A DNA stretch of 64,000 nt from Leptospiraceae bacterium (GTDB taxonomy: Bacteria; Spirochaetota; Leptospiria; Leptospirales; Leptonemataceae). The notes under the pieces were generated by a model. The model was given only the letters and a program-made list of their open reading frames with translations, was not told the origin of the DNA and did not search any database. The stretch lies in NCBI GenBank assembly GCA_025059995.1, contig JANXCF010000001.1, positions 248,001-312,000 of the forward strand, given 5' to 3'. Both the position numbers and the translations under genes were made by a program. Within the stretch, counting starts at the first letter, position 1. Each line of letters begins with the position of its first letter. Positions 46,109-55,438 of this stretch are shown one piece after another.

Positions 46109-46137
46109 AATGTATTGTATTGCTTAATAATTGACAA
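46109..46137 (-). promoter_or_regulatory. Promoter for the 62-residue gene
   Basis: TTGTCA (complement of 46132-46137), a 17-base spacer and TACATT (complement of 46109-46114), then about 22 bases to the start codon with its ribosome-binding site. The -35 box overlaps a TTGACA on the plus strand (46131-46136) that could serve the penicillin-acylase gene, but the plus-strand -10 box is weak (TTCATT). Confidence 0.5.
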
Positions 46138-46164
46138 GAAAATAAAAATGATTTTCATTACAGC

Positions 46165-48570
46165 ATGTTTAAAATCTTTTTTAGATTAGTTTTTCTTTTA
46201 CTCATAGTAATTCTTTCTGCTGTTTTTATATTCATACAATTCACTCTACCAAACTATGAAGGAAAAATCTATAGTGATCGAATACGAGATACCATTACGA
46301 TTTATCGGGATAAATTTGGAATGCCTATTGTAAAAGCAGAAAATGAAACCGACTTGGCTTTTGGGATTGGCTATGCGATGGCACAAGATCGTCTTTTTCA
46401 AATGGATTTAATCCGAAGAGCTGTGCAAGGAAGACTTTCCGAAGTTTTAGGTTCAGCATTGATACCTACGGATAAGTTTTTTTTAACCATCACATCAGGC
46501 AAAAGTTTAAACGAGATGTGGGAAGCATACCCCGAAGACATCAAAAGCTTAATCAAAAGCTTCTCTGATGGAGTAAATCACTTCATCAAAGAGAACCGCC
46601 TTCCTATAGAATTTACTCTTTTGGGATACAAACCAGAACTTTGGACTCCTACGGACAGTGTTGCCGTGTTTTATTACATGAGCTTTGATTTGAATACGGG
46701 TTATGATGTTGAGATTGTTCATTACTTGATTGCAAAGCAGTTTGGTTTAGAAAGAGCTAAAGAACTTTTTCCTGATTACCTTCCTCAAAAGGGTGAGATT
46801 TTAGAAGTCACAAAAAATCAAAATAAAAAAACGACCAATGAAACAATATTGACTTTTCTGGAATGGTTTTATCAAACCAGAGAGTTTTTTGGTGACCACG
46901 AAATCGGGGCTTCCAATAACTGGGTCATTTCTCCTTCCAAATCAGAAACAGGAACTCCTATCTTGGCAAGTGATATGCATTTGGCATTCCGTATTCCAGG
47001 AATTTGGTATGAGGCTCAACTGATTACACCAGAGTATAATGTATCAGGGGTTTTACTTCCAGGGATACCCTTTGTTATCGTTGGAGCCAATGAAAACGTC
47101 GCATGGGCATACACAAACGTGATGGCAGATGATATCGATTTTTACATTGAACAAGTCAATCCCAATAATCCTCAACAGTATCTCTTTCGTGGACAATACA
47201 GGGATTTTGCGATTGAAAAAAAAATATTCAAAACAACAAAAGATGGTCAAACGCAAGAAGAAGAGTTTTTCATTTATAAAACCCATCGGGGTCCCATCAT
47301 CAATTTCATATATCCAATTCAAACAGAAGAAGTTTTCAGCATGCGTTGGACAGCATATGATCATTTTCTTTCTGCCATTGGGATATACATTGCAAACAAA
47401 GCCAAAAACATTGATGATTTAGAAAAAGCGACTGAGTTTTTTCGAACACCAGGACAAAACTGGGTATATGCCGACAAAGATGGAAACATAGGATTCACAG
47501 CAGCAGTGGGAATTCCCATACGAATTGGATTTAGTGGACTACTTCCTATGCCAGGTTGGAATGGTCAATATGAATGGATTGGATATGTTCCTTCAAATCA
47601 GCTCCCAAGATTACGAAACCCCGCAAAAGGATGGATAGCCACAGCAAATAATAAACATTCTTCAAAGTATCCCTATGTGATTTCAAATTATTATCATCAT
47701 GCGGATCGGTATGAAAGAATCAAACAAGTTCTCAATTCCAAAGAAAAATTCTCCATTGATGATATAAAAAATTTACAAATTGACTCGAAAGCTCTGATTG
47801 CCGAAGAATTGACCCCCATTTTTCTTAAGGACCTAGAAACATTAGATCTTTCCCAAAATCCCTTAGCGAAACAAGCCATTGAAAGCTTAAAAAACTGGAA
47901 TTACGAAACCAATAAAGAAAGTATTGCATCTTCGGTTTTTCATGTGATGTTATCAAAAATGGTTTACAATACTTTCTTTCCTCATTTAGGGGAAAAGCTT
48001 TATAAGTATTACATAAAAAAACAATTCATTCCTATCACTGCACTTCGTATCTTTTTAAAAAATGAAACTTCTTTTTGGTTTGATCATCCTCAAACTCCTC
48101 AAACTGAAACCAGAAAAGACGTAATTCAAAAGAGCTTCCTTGAGGCAATAGAAACCCTCAAAGCCTACTCCGAGAACATTCAAGAATGGAAGTGGGGAAA
48201 AGTTCACATGCTTGAGTATCAGCATCCTTTTGGTCGAAATCCCCTCATGGCAAAAATCTTCAATCGAGGACCCTATGAAACTCAAGGTTCATTCTCGACG
48301 GTAAGTATGATGGATTTTCCTTTGGAAAAGTTCCCATACAAAGTTCGCTCTGGTGTTTCGGAAAGGTTGATCCTACTTCCAGGAAGAATTCATGATTCTT
48401 TAAGAATTATTCCAAGTGGTGTCAGTGGAAATCCTTTTAATGAATTTTATGCAGATCAAATCCGGTATTTTTTAAAGAACCAATATAGGGAATTCAAGTT
48501 ATATAAACCTGAGCAAAAAGAATTTACGTATGAACAAAAACTCGTGATTCAGCCCATAAATCAAAAATAA
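46165..48570 (+). CDS. Penicillin acylase-family hydrolase (Ntn-hydrolase)
   Basis: 801 residues with an N-terminal membrane anchor or signal (FFRLVFLLLIVILSAVFIF). The alpha chain contains IGYAMAQDRLFQMDLIRR. The processing site GASNNWV (Ser near residue 250) would become the N-terminal nucleophile of the beta chain. HLAFRIPGIWYEA and VGANENVAWAYTN follow as in the family. Such enzymes are autocatalytically split and cleave amides, for example N-acyl homoserine lactones or lipid amides; the substrate is not known. The PP2C gene follows after 1 base. Confidence 0.9.
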   Translation: MFKIFFRLVFLLLIVILSAVFIFIQFTLPNYEGKIYSDRIRDTITIYRDKFGMPIVKAENETDLAFGIGYAMAQDRLFQMDLIRRAVQGRLSEVLGSALIPTDKFFLTITSGKSLNEMWEAYPEDIKSLIKSFSDGVNHFIKENRLPIEFTLLGYKPELWTPTDSVAVFYYMSFDLNTGYDVEIVHYLIAKQFGLERAKELFPDYLPQKGEILEVTKNQNKKTTNETILTFLEWFYQTREFFGDHEIGASNNWVISPSKSETGTPILASDMHLAFRIPGIWYEAQLITPEYNVSGVLLPGIPFVIVGANENVAWAYTNVMADDIDFYIEQVNPNNPQQYLFRGQYRDFAIEKKIFKTTKDGQTQEEEFFIYKTHRGPIINFIYPIQTEEVFSMRWTAYDHFLSAIGIYIANKAKNIDDLEKATEFFRTPGQNWVYADKDGNIGFTAAVGIPIRIGFSGLLPMPGWNGQYEWIGYVPSNQLPRLRNPAKGWIATANNKHSSKYPYVISNYYHHADRYERIKQVLNSKEKFSIDDIKNLQIDSKALIAEELTPIFLKDLETLDLSQNPLAKQAIESLKNWNYETNKESIASSVFHVMLSKMVYNTFFPHLGEKLYKYYIKKQFIPITALRIFLKNETSFWFDHPQTPQTETRKDVIQKSFLEAIETLKAYSENIQEWKWGKVHMLEYQHPFGRNPLMAKIFNRGPYETQGSFSTVSMMDFPLEKFPYKVRSGVSERLILLPGRIHDSLRIIPSGVSGNPFNEFYADQIRYFLKNQYREFKLYKPEQKEFTYEQKLVIQPINQK

Positions 48571-48571
48571 A

Positions 48572-49336
48572 ATGAAAGTTCTTTATTTTACCAATGCAGG
48601 TATAAGAAAAAAAAATGAAGATAGTTTGCTAATTCATAATCGAATCCTTTCGAACATAAGCATGGATACATGTGAGGAAATTGAGCTCTCGCAAAAAACC
48701 CCATTGATTTTTGGGATTGCGGACGGTATTGGAGGAAGACCAGGAGGAGAGGTTGCTAGCTACCTTGTTTTGAAGGATCTAAAAGAAAACAAAGAGCTTC
48801 TACAAAAAAAAGATTATTTGGGTATATTGCAAAAGATGCATCAGTCTTTGAATTTTGAAGTAAAAACAAAAGCGGATTTAGAAGGTATGGGAACAACTAT
48901 TTCTTCTATTTTAGTGAATAATGAAAATGTGAATGTTTTTCATGTAGGAGATACAAGGATTTATGCTTGGAATGAACAAAAATTGGAGTTGATTACCCAT
49001 GATCACACTCATGTGATAGATTTAGTTGAAAAAGGATTTTTAAAGTACGAAGACGTACCTTTCCATCCAATGAGGAATTACCTCAAATCAGCAATTACAA
49101 CCAACATTGATGTTGAAAAGTTAGAATTCCAATCAATAACTTTACCACTGGAAAAAAAGAATTTTTTTTTATGTTCAGATGGGGTTTGGGAAGTAATACC
49201 TGACAAAAAACTAAAACAAATCTTGACGAGTCCTATCGAGCTCTTCAAAAAAGGTGAAAAAATCATCAAGCAATGTATAGAGAATAAAGTCAAAGATAAT
49301 TTTTCGTTCATAATAATTGAAAATTCTCGGAAGTAG
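48572..49336 (+). CDS. PP2C-family serine/threonine protein phosphatase
   Basis: 254 residues. The N-terminal RKKNEDSLL motif, the metal-binding IADGIGGRPGGEVAS, then GMGTT, HVGDTRIYAW, CSDGVWE and DNFSF are in PP2C order. All the metal-binding aspartates are visible. Bacterial members reverse Ser/Thr kinase signalling; no kinase gene is nearby. The ATG follows the acylase stop after 1 base, suggesting coexpression. The end overlaps the SRAP gene (opposite strand) by 29 bases. Confidence 0.9.
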   Translation: MKVLYFTNAGIRKKNEDSLLIHNRILSNISMDTCEEIELSQKTPLIFGIADGIGGRPGGEVASYLVLKDLKENKELLQKKDYLGILQKMHQSLNFEVKTKADLEGMGTTISSILVNNENVNVFHVGDTRIYAWNEQKLELITHDHTHVIDLVEKGFLKYEDVPFHPMRNYLKSAITTNIDVEKLEFQSITLPLEKKNFFLCSDGVWEVIPDKKLKQILTSPIELFKKGEKIIKQCIENKVKDNFSFIIIENSRK

Positions 49337-49952
49337 ATTTTTGGATTTTGGTTGCTTGCAGCTTTACATCAGGAACTTCATGGATTTTGCCTAAAAGCCA
49401 ATCCCTTTCAGTCTCTTTTGTAAGCAAAAGTGGCATCCTTTTTTTTGAATTATGGATTTCTTCCATGAGTTTATTGGCTGGTTGGGTGATGAGAGTAAAG
49501 GTTGGAATTAGTTGATTGGTTTTGGGATTTTTCCAGAAGTTATAAATACCTCCGATAGCAAAAGGTTCGGAAGGGTTTTCTTGTAAAGTTAGGTAGTACT
49601 TTTCCTTTCTTTTTCCTTTTGGGTCTAACCATTTCCACTCGTAGAAACCATTCACGATTATCAAACACCGATTTTGGGTGTAATCTTTGAATGCTGGTTT
49701 TTCTGAAAGAGTTTCCCATCTTGCATTCAACGTGTGCTTTGCGATCTCCTCGTTTTTTGCCCAATTCGGAATAAGCCCCCATCGAAAAAACAAGAGCTCA
49801 TTGGGTTTTTCTTTAGTGATTACGGGTAAATAGGGATGAGTAAAAGCAAGAAGATCCCCTTGTATCAGACTGTCCAAACTTCCATAAAACTGAACCTGAA
49901 AGCGATTAATGATATCATCAATGGAACTATGAATACGAACCGAAAAACACAT
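49308..49952 (-). CDS. SRAP-domain protein (YedK/HMCES family)
   Basis: 214 residues. After removal of Met the N-terminal Cys 2 (MCFSVRI) forms the thiazolidine link to abasic sites in single-stranded DNA. The conserved NARWETL (Asn), NGFYEWKW (Glu) and the late histidine in MEEIHNSKKRMPLLL complete the active site. The protein shields abasic sites at replication forks. It lies 2 bases after gyrA and so is likely co-transcribed with it. The exact start at Met-Cys supports the start codon. Confidence 0.92.
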   Translation of the reverse strand: MCFSVRIHSSIDDIINRFQVQFYGSLDSLIQGDLLAFTHPYLPVITKEKPNELLFFRWGLIPNWAKNEEIAKHTLNARWETLSEKPAFKDYTQNRCLIIVNGFYEWKWLDPKGKRKEKYYLTLQENPSEPFAIGGIYNFWKNPKTNQLIPTFTLITQPANKLMEEIHNSKKRMPLLLTKETERDWLLGKIHEVPDVKLQATKIQKSTSENFQLL

Positions 49953-49954
49953 GC

Positions 49955-52468
49955 TTATTTTTTGGAACTCGAAACCACGGCTACATCAACAACTTTTTCG
50001 TCCGAGTCCTCGCCTTGAGGAACATCAATCAACTTAATTCCACTGGCACTTCTTCCCTGAACTGAAACTTCTTCTGCTGAGAGACGAATGATCTTTCCAT
50101 TGGATTGGATGATAAAAATATCATCAGTTCGATTTAAGGACTTGATGGCAACAGGATGTCCAGTCTTTTCTGTGATTTTCATATAATGAATGCCTTTGCC
50201 ACCACGACCTTTTGTAGAGAAAAGTTTTTCTTCCATGAGTTTTCCGTATCCGTTTTCAGAAACCACAAGGATGTATTGACCTTTTTTTAGGATATCCATT
50301 CCAATAATTACATCATCATCACTTAGCCTCATTCCAATAATTCCGGAAGCGTTCCTTCCTTGATCCTTCATTTTACTTATGTTTGTTCTAAGAGCTAAGC
50401 CCATTTTTGTGGCTATGATGATTTCATTTTTGGGATCTACGGCAATCACATTCATAAGTTCATCATCTTCTCTAAGTTGGATAGCCATAATCCCCTTTTT
50501 TGTAGCGTTTTTGAAGATTTCTAAGTTGGTTTTCTTTAAAATCCCTTTTTTGGTAATCATAACCAATGAATGATCTTTTGGGAACGCTTTGACCGAACAA
50601 ACAGATGTGATCATTTCTTCTTGAGCTAAATTTAAGAGAGCTTTGAGAGATTTCCCTCGAGATTCTTTGGTCGAATCAGGGATTTCGTAAACCTTCAAGG
50701 CAAAGACCTTTCCTCTGTTCGAAAAGAGAAGTAAGGTTTCGTGAGTGGAGGAATGATAAAGAAGTCTAATGGTATCTTCTTCTTTTAGATTGGTGCTCTT
50801 GATTCCTTTCCCACCACGTTTTTGTCTTTTGAAGGTGTCTATATTGGTTCGTTTAATAAAACCATCATTGGTTATTGAGATAATCACATCTTCTTCGTGG
50901 ATTAAATCTGTTATGTCAAATGTGGTGATGACGTCGGAGCTACCGCTGATTTCGGTCAGTCTCTTGGCTCCATTTTTTTGGATTTTTTCTAATGCTTGAT
51001 TTAGTTCTTCCTTGATGATCTGGTATTGCCTACTTTCTTTGGACAAGATGTCTTTGTAGTCTTCGATTTTCTTTTTGAGTTCTTCTAATTCCTCGAGGAT
51101 TTTTTGTCTTTCCAAAGAAGTGAGTTTTTGTAATCTCATATCTAAAATGGCATTGGCTTGGATTTCGGTTAGCTGAAATCTTTGCATCAAGTTTTCTTTG
51201 GCTTCTTGAACAGTTTTAGAGGATCGAATGATTTTGATTACTTCGTCTATAAAATCCAAAGCAACCTTTAATCCTTCTAAGATGTGAGCTCTTTTTTCGG
51301 CTTCATCTAACTCGTATTGAGTCCGACGATAAACGACTTGTTTACGATGCTTGATATATTCAGTTAAGATTTCTTTTAAATTTAAAATCTTTGGTTGTCC
51401 ATCAACAAGAGCCAAGAAGATGATCCCGTAGCTCACTTGAAGTTGAGTCATTTTGTAAAGTTGGTTTAAAACTACTTGGATGTTGATGTCCTTTTTGAGT
51501 TCTATTTCCACGCGAATGCCGTTTCTATCCGATAGATCTTTGATATCTATAATCCCTTCAATGACCTTTTCTTGAACTAATTCACCAATTTTTTCTAATA
51601 TTGCTTTTTTACTTACTTGATAGGGGATTTCTTTGATGACAAGTAATTTTCGTTTGCGTTTGGGGTCCTCTTCTTCTTCGATTTTTGCTCGGATTTTGAT
51701 GGAACCTTTTCCTTGAGTGTATGCGGCTTTTAGCCCTTCATCACCAATAATGATACCTCCTGTCGGAAAGTCGGGTGCGGGAATGATCTTCATTAACTCC
51801 TTGATGCTTATATTGGGGTTATCTATCAAAGCATTCACGGCTCTTATAACTTCAACCGGATTGTGGGGTGGGATGTTGGTTGCCATGCCAACTGCTATAC
51901 CACTTGAGCCGTTAATCAGGAGATTGGGAATCCCAGCAGGAAGAACTACGGGTTCTTCTCGTGTATCATCAAAGTTGGGAACAAAGTCAACCGTGTTTTT
52001 ATCAATATCACGAAGTAATTCTTCAGCTGCCAACGTGAGTCGTGCTTCCGTATAACGATAAGCGGCTGGGTTATCACCATCGATGGAACCGAAATTCCCT
52101 TGACCTTCAATCAATGGCACATTCATCACAAAATCCTGTGCCATACGAACCAACGTCTCATATACAGCCATATCACCATGTGGATGATAATTACCAATGA
52201 CCTCACCCACAATCTTTGCGCATTTCACAAAAGGACGATCATGCCTCCAGGCGCGTTCGTGCATGGCGTAGAGTATCCTTCGGTGGACCGGCTTCAATCC
52301 GTCTCGAACATCAGGGAGAGCTCGCCCTACAATCACACTCATGGCATAATCAAGATATGCCGACTTCATTTGTTTTTCTAACTCAACGGGAACAATCCGT
52401 ATGCCTTGCTTGAGAGACTCACTTATATCAGGAAGTTGTAAGGGATTTTCTGGTAGGTTTGATTTCAT
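49955..52468 (-). CDS. gyrA: DNA gyrase subunit A
   Basis: 837 residues. The N-terminal topoisomerase domain has AMSVIVGRALPDVRDGLKPVHRRIL and the active tyrosine in AAYRYTEARL. The GyrA-box QKRGGKG (near residue 560) distinguishes it from ParC. The quinolone-contact region reads HPHGDMAVYE, so the position equal to Ser83 of E. coli is Met and that of Asp87 is Glu. gyrB is not next to it. The SRAP gene follows downstream. The start gives an extended but plausible N-terminus. Confidence 0.96.
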   Translation of the reverse strand: MKSNLPENPLQLPDISESLKQGIRIVPVELEKQMKSAYLDYAMSVIVGRALPDVRDGLKPVHRRILYAMHERAWRHDRPFVKCAKIVGEVIGNYHPHGDMAVYETLVRMAQDFVMNVPLIEGQGNFGSIDGDNPAAYRYTEARLTLAAEELLRDIDKNTVDFVPNFDDTREEPVVLPAGIPNLLINGSSGIAVGMATNIPPHNPVEVIRAVNALIDNPNISIKELMKIIPAPDFPTGGIIIGDEGLKAAYTQGKGSIKIRAKIEEEEDPKRKRKLLVIKEIPYQVSKKAILEKIGELVQEKVIEGIIDIKDLSDRNGIRVEIELKKDINIQVVLNQLYKMTQLQVSYGIIFLALVDGQPKILNLKEILTEYIKHRKQVVYRRTQYELDEAEKRAHILEGLKVALDFIDEVIKIIRSSKTVQEAKENLMQRFQLTEIQANAILDMRLQKLTSLERQKILEELEELKKKIEDYKDILSKESRQYQIIKEELNQALEKIQKNGAKRLTEISGSSDVITTFDITDLIHEEDVIISITNDGFIKRTNIDTFKRQKRGGKGIKSTNLKEEDTIRLLYHSSTHETLLLFSNRGKVFALKVYEIPDSTKESRGKSLKALLNLAQEEMITSVCSVKAFPKDHSLVMITKKGILKKTNLEIFKNATKKGIMAIQLREDDELMNVIAVDPKNEIIIATKMGLALRTNISKMKDQGRNASGIIGMRLSDDDVIIGMDILKKGQYILVVSENGYGKLMEEKLFSTKGRGGKGIHYMKITEKTGHPVAIKSLNRTDDIFIIQSNGKIIRLSAEEVSVQGRSASGIKLIDVPQGEDSDEKVVDVAVVSSSKK

Positions 52469-52739
52469 CTTAAGACAATTTTTCTGCCTAAGAGAAAAAG
52501 AAAAGAATTAAAGAACAGAAAATTTCGTTCATTAACATCAAGCTTTTGGGTCAAAACAAAATTCACCCGATTGCAACGCAGAAATCAAGAAATCATACTA
52601 CTCTCATGATTGCCTTTTTTTGAATGATCCCAACGAAAATTTGACTACCAAAAAAATTCAAAAAAATTTACGAAATCATATATAATCACAAGAAGAACGT
52701 TTAGCAAAGACATGGTAGTTAAACTTAAATCTGGGGTAG

Positions 52740-52876
52740 ATACGTCATCATGGAACAATTGTGAAAGAAGATGGGAAAAAGTGTCGAATTCCTATTTATA
52801 ATGATCCAACAGGGATAGATAACTATTTTTTTTGAACTCTTAAAGGCTATGAAATCAATAGGGGGTTTATCGCTAT
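52740..52876 (+). pseudogene. 3' end of a small gene upstream of the type III locus, frameshifted
   Basis: A plus-strand frame reads IRHHGTIVKEDGKKC and RIPIYNDPTGIDN, then after a one-base shift near 52828 FFELLKAMKSIGGLSL to a stop at 52876. That stop (TGA) overlaps the ATG (52875) of the methyltransferase gene as ATGA, the mark of translational coupling. So this is probably the relic of a gene that once preceded the methyltransferase in the operon. The family is unknown to me. Confidence 0.4.
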
Positions 52877-55436
52877 GAACTATAAAGAACAATTTTTTAG
52901 AAAGTTGGAGGACATGTTTGTTGGAGAGAGAGTTCAAGGCGAGGGTGGATACATAAATTTAATGCGCATAAAAACTAAGTATTTCAAAGAAGGCATACTT
53001 CCTATACTAAAAAAGGAAATTGCAGAGGCTCTTAGGGATTTTCATGAATTCGAACATGAATTCTTTGAAAAGCTATATACTTTTTTTGAACCCTTTTTTT
53101 CCGAAAATGGTTCAGTTTATTTTAGATTTACACCCGTATATAAAAACATTTATGAGAAGGTATATACTGATGAAAAAGATGTCGTTCTTTTCTGGAAAAC
53201 CCACATGCTTTACTACGTGAAATCGGACAGGCTCTTTAAGGATCTCGAAGTTGAAGTGGGTGATTTTAAATTCTTTTTTGATGTCTCCGAGTTGGAGCAT
53301 AAGAAATCTAACGAGAAAAGAAGCCTGGTTTATGAACTAAAACAAAAAAGAGAGGATGGGGTTATCGTCTTTAGGGTTCTCTACTCAGAAAGAGGAAGAA
53401 AAACGGATATAGAGGACATACTAAAGAAATTAAAAGATAAAAAACTAAAAGAAAATGTTTTACAAAAGGCTTTTAGCATTTTTGAAAAGCAGAGCGAAGT
53501 GGATTATTTTATAAACAAAAACGCAAAAGAGTTTTTAAGGGAACAATTTGACTTATGGCTCTATCAGTATATTTTTAGGGGACAAACAAATTGGACATAG
53601 AGGAGAATAAAGCAATTACAAGCCATTAAAAACATTGCCTTTAAGATAATCGATTTTGTTTCTCAATTCGAAGAGGAACTTGTAAAAATTTGGAACAAGC
53701 CTAAGTTTGTGCTCAAGTCAAATTACGTGATAACTCTCGATAAAATAGCGAAGAAAAATGGTTGGAGTATTTTAGAAAAACTCACAAGCATCAAGGATGG
53801 AAGGATCAAGTAAAAGAATGGCTTGATCTTGAAATTTTAGATCATGAGCCAAAAAGCTTATTCAACAATGGGCTCATGCAAAATGAACTAAAAAAAGAAT
53901 ACAGATTTCTTCCGAATAGATACTAAGTATTTCAAAGATTTGGAGTTGGAATTGCTTAGCCTGTTTGATAATCTCGATAAAGAGCTGGATGGATGGTTGA
54001 TAAAGAGCGAAAACTATCAAGCTCTAAATACTATTTTACCAAAATTCAAAGAGAGAGTGCAAACAATTTATATTGATCCACCATTTAACAAAGAACAAGA
54101 TGGAGATTATTTCTATTCTGTAAAATATAAAGATTTGGGCGACTATGCTTGAGAATAGATTAAGCATAGCAAGGGACTTACTGAATGACAGAGGAAGCAT
54201 CTTTGTTAGGTGTGATTATAACGGAAACTGGATTGTCAGACCTTTGATGGATGAGGTGTTTGGAAAGGAGAATTTTAGAAATGAGATAATTATAAAAAGA
54301 ACTGAAGGTAAAAGTAGGATAGAGGGTTTATCCTACTCTATTGCAACAGAGAGTCTATTGTTTTACGCAAAGAGTGAAAAACAATTTTTCTATATACCTT
54401 TTTTAAAAACTGAATTTTATGAAAATATGGAGATTTTTTTAGAAAAAATAAAAAAAACACAGAAAAATGAAACATTAAGAATATTAGAGAACCTATTTAA
54501 TGAAATTTTCTGGATAGATCTAGATCACAGACCTGGAGAAAGAAAAACATCATCTACAATAACAGTTTTTGGGTTAGATTTTGTAGCTCCACAAGGAAGA
54601 CACTGGTTATATAATCAAAAGAGAATAGATGAAGCAATGATAAATAAAAAAGTAAGAATAGTTTGTTCTAATTGTGGTAAACCATATTTTCAAAGATTTT
54701 TACTTGTGAAATTTGTAATAGCAATCAATTTAAAGTCCAGATATTTTACAATGAAGAAAGTCTAACAACTAATTGGACAAGAATACAAAGTTATTCTCAA
54801 TCCGATTTTTGGGGTATCAAATTCCCTACCCAAAACTCCGAGGACCTTCTCAAGCGTGTTATCGAATCCACATCCAACGAAGGCGATTTAGTTATGGATT
54901 TCTTCCTCGGTTCTGGTACGACTGTAGCTGTCGCTCATAAGTTAAAAAGAAAATGGGTAGGTGTGGAAATGGGAGAGCATTTTTATAGTGTGATCCTGCC
55001 AAGAATGAAGAAAGTGTTAGCCTACGATAAAACTGGTATATCAAAAGAAAAAGATGTCAAAGAAAAATATAACAAAGACAATGCTGGTGGATTTTTTAAG
55101 TACTATGAGCTTGAGCAATACGAAAACACCTTAGAAAAAGTAGTCTATAAAGATGCGGATCTCTTTCGAAATCCTTATCAAGATCCTTTTAATCAATATG
55201 TCTTCATGAAGGATGAAAAACTCTTAAAGTCAGTAGAGCTGGATTATGAAAATGACAAAGTAAAGATAGACTTTAGTAGACTTTACGAAAACGTTGATCT
55301 ACCAGAGACTTTATCCAATCTACTTGGAAAGTGGATTAAAAAGATCACTCCTGAGATTGTAGAATTTGAAGATGGAGAAAAGATAAATCTGAACAATCTT
55401 GATTACAGGGTTGTAAAACCACTTATCTGGTGGTAA
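52875..55436 (+). pseudogene. Type III DNA adenine methyltransferase (Mod), broken by stop and frameshifts
   Basis: Pieces of one Mod-like protein follow in order. The first is the N-terminal helical part (to a TAG at 53598-53600). The same frame then continues as LQAIKNIAFKIIDFVSQFEE to 53810. Near 53785 the frame changes to HQGWKDQVKEWLDL, and near 53918 back to DTKYFKDLELELLSLF with the catalytic DPPF motif. Near 54140 it jumps to MLENRLSIARDLLNDRGSIF, with CSNC then CEIC zinc-type cysteines, and near 54710 to the SAM-binding FLGSGTT (about 54900). Every domain is recognisable, but at least five lesions stop full translation. It overlaps the Res start, so it is the front gene of the operon. 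Confidence 0.85.
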
Positions 55437-55438
55437 AT

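Noticed and set aside
51717-52055. 112-codon plus-strand frame inside gyrA
   Set aside because: Fully antisense to gyrA; arises from the conserved codon pattern.
52740-52876. HicA-like toxin as an identity for the relic before mod
   Set aside because: The DGKKCRIPIYND stretch is reminiscent of the HicA core, but the expected GSH motif and the second histidine are absent and the C-terminal part does not fit.
53598-54710. Programmed frameshifting or phase variation as explanation for the broken mod gene
   Set aside because: The lesions are many, of different kinds (nonsense and shifts) and not at long simple repeats, which fits decay better.
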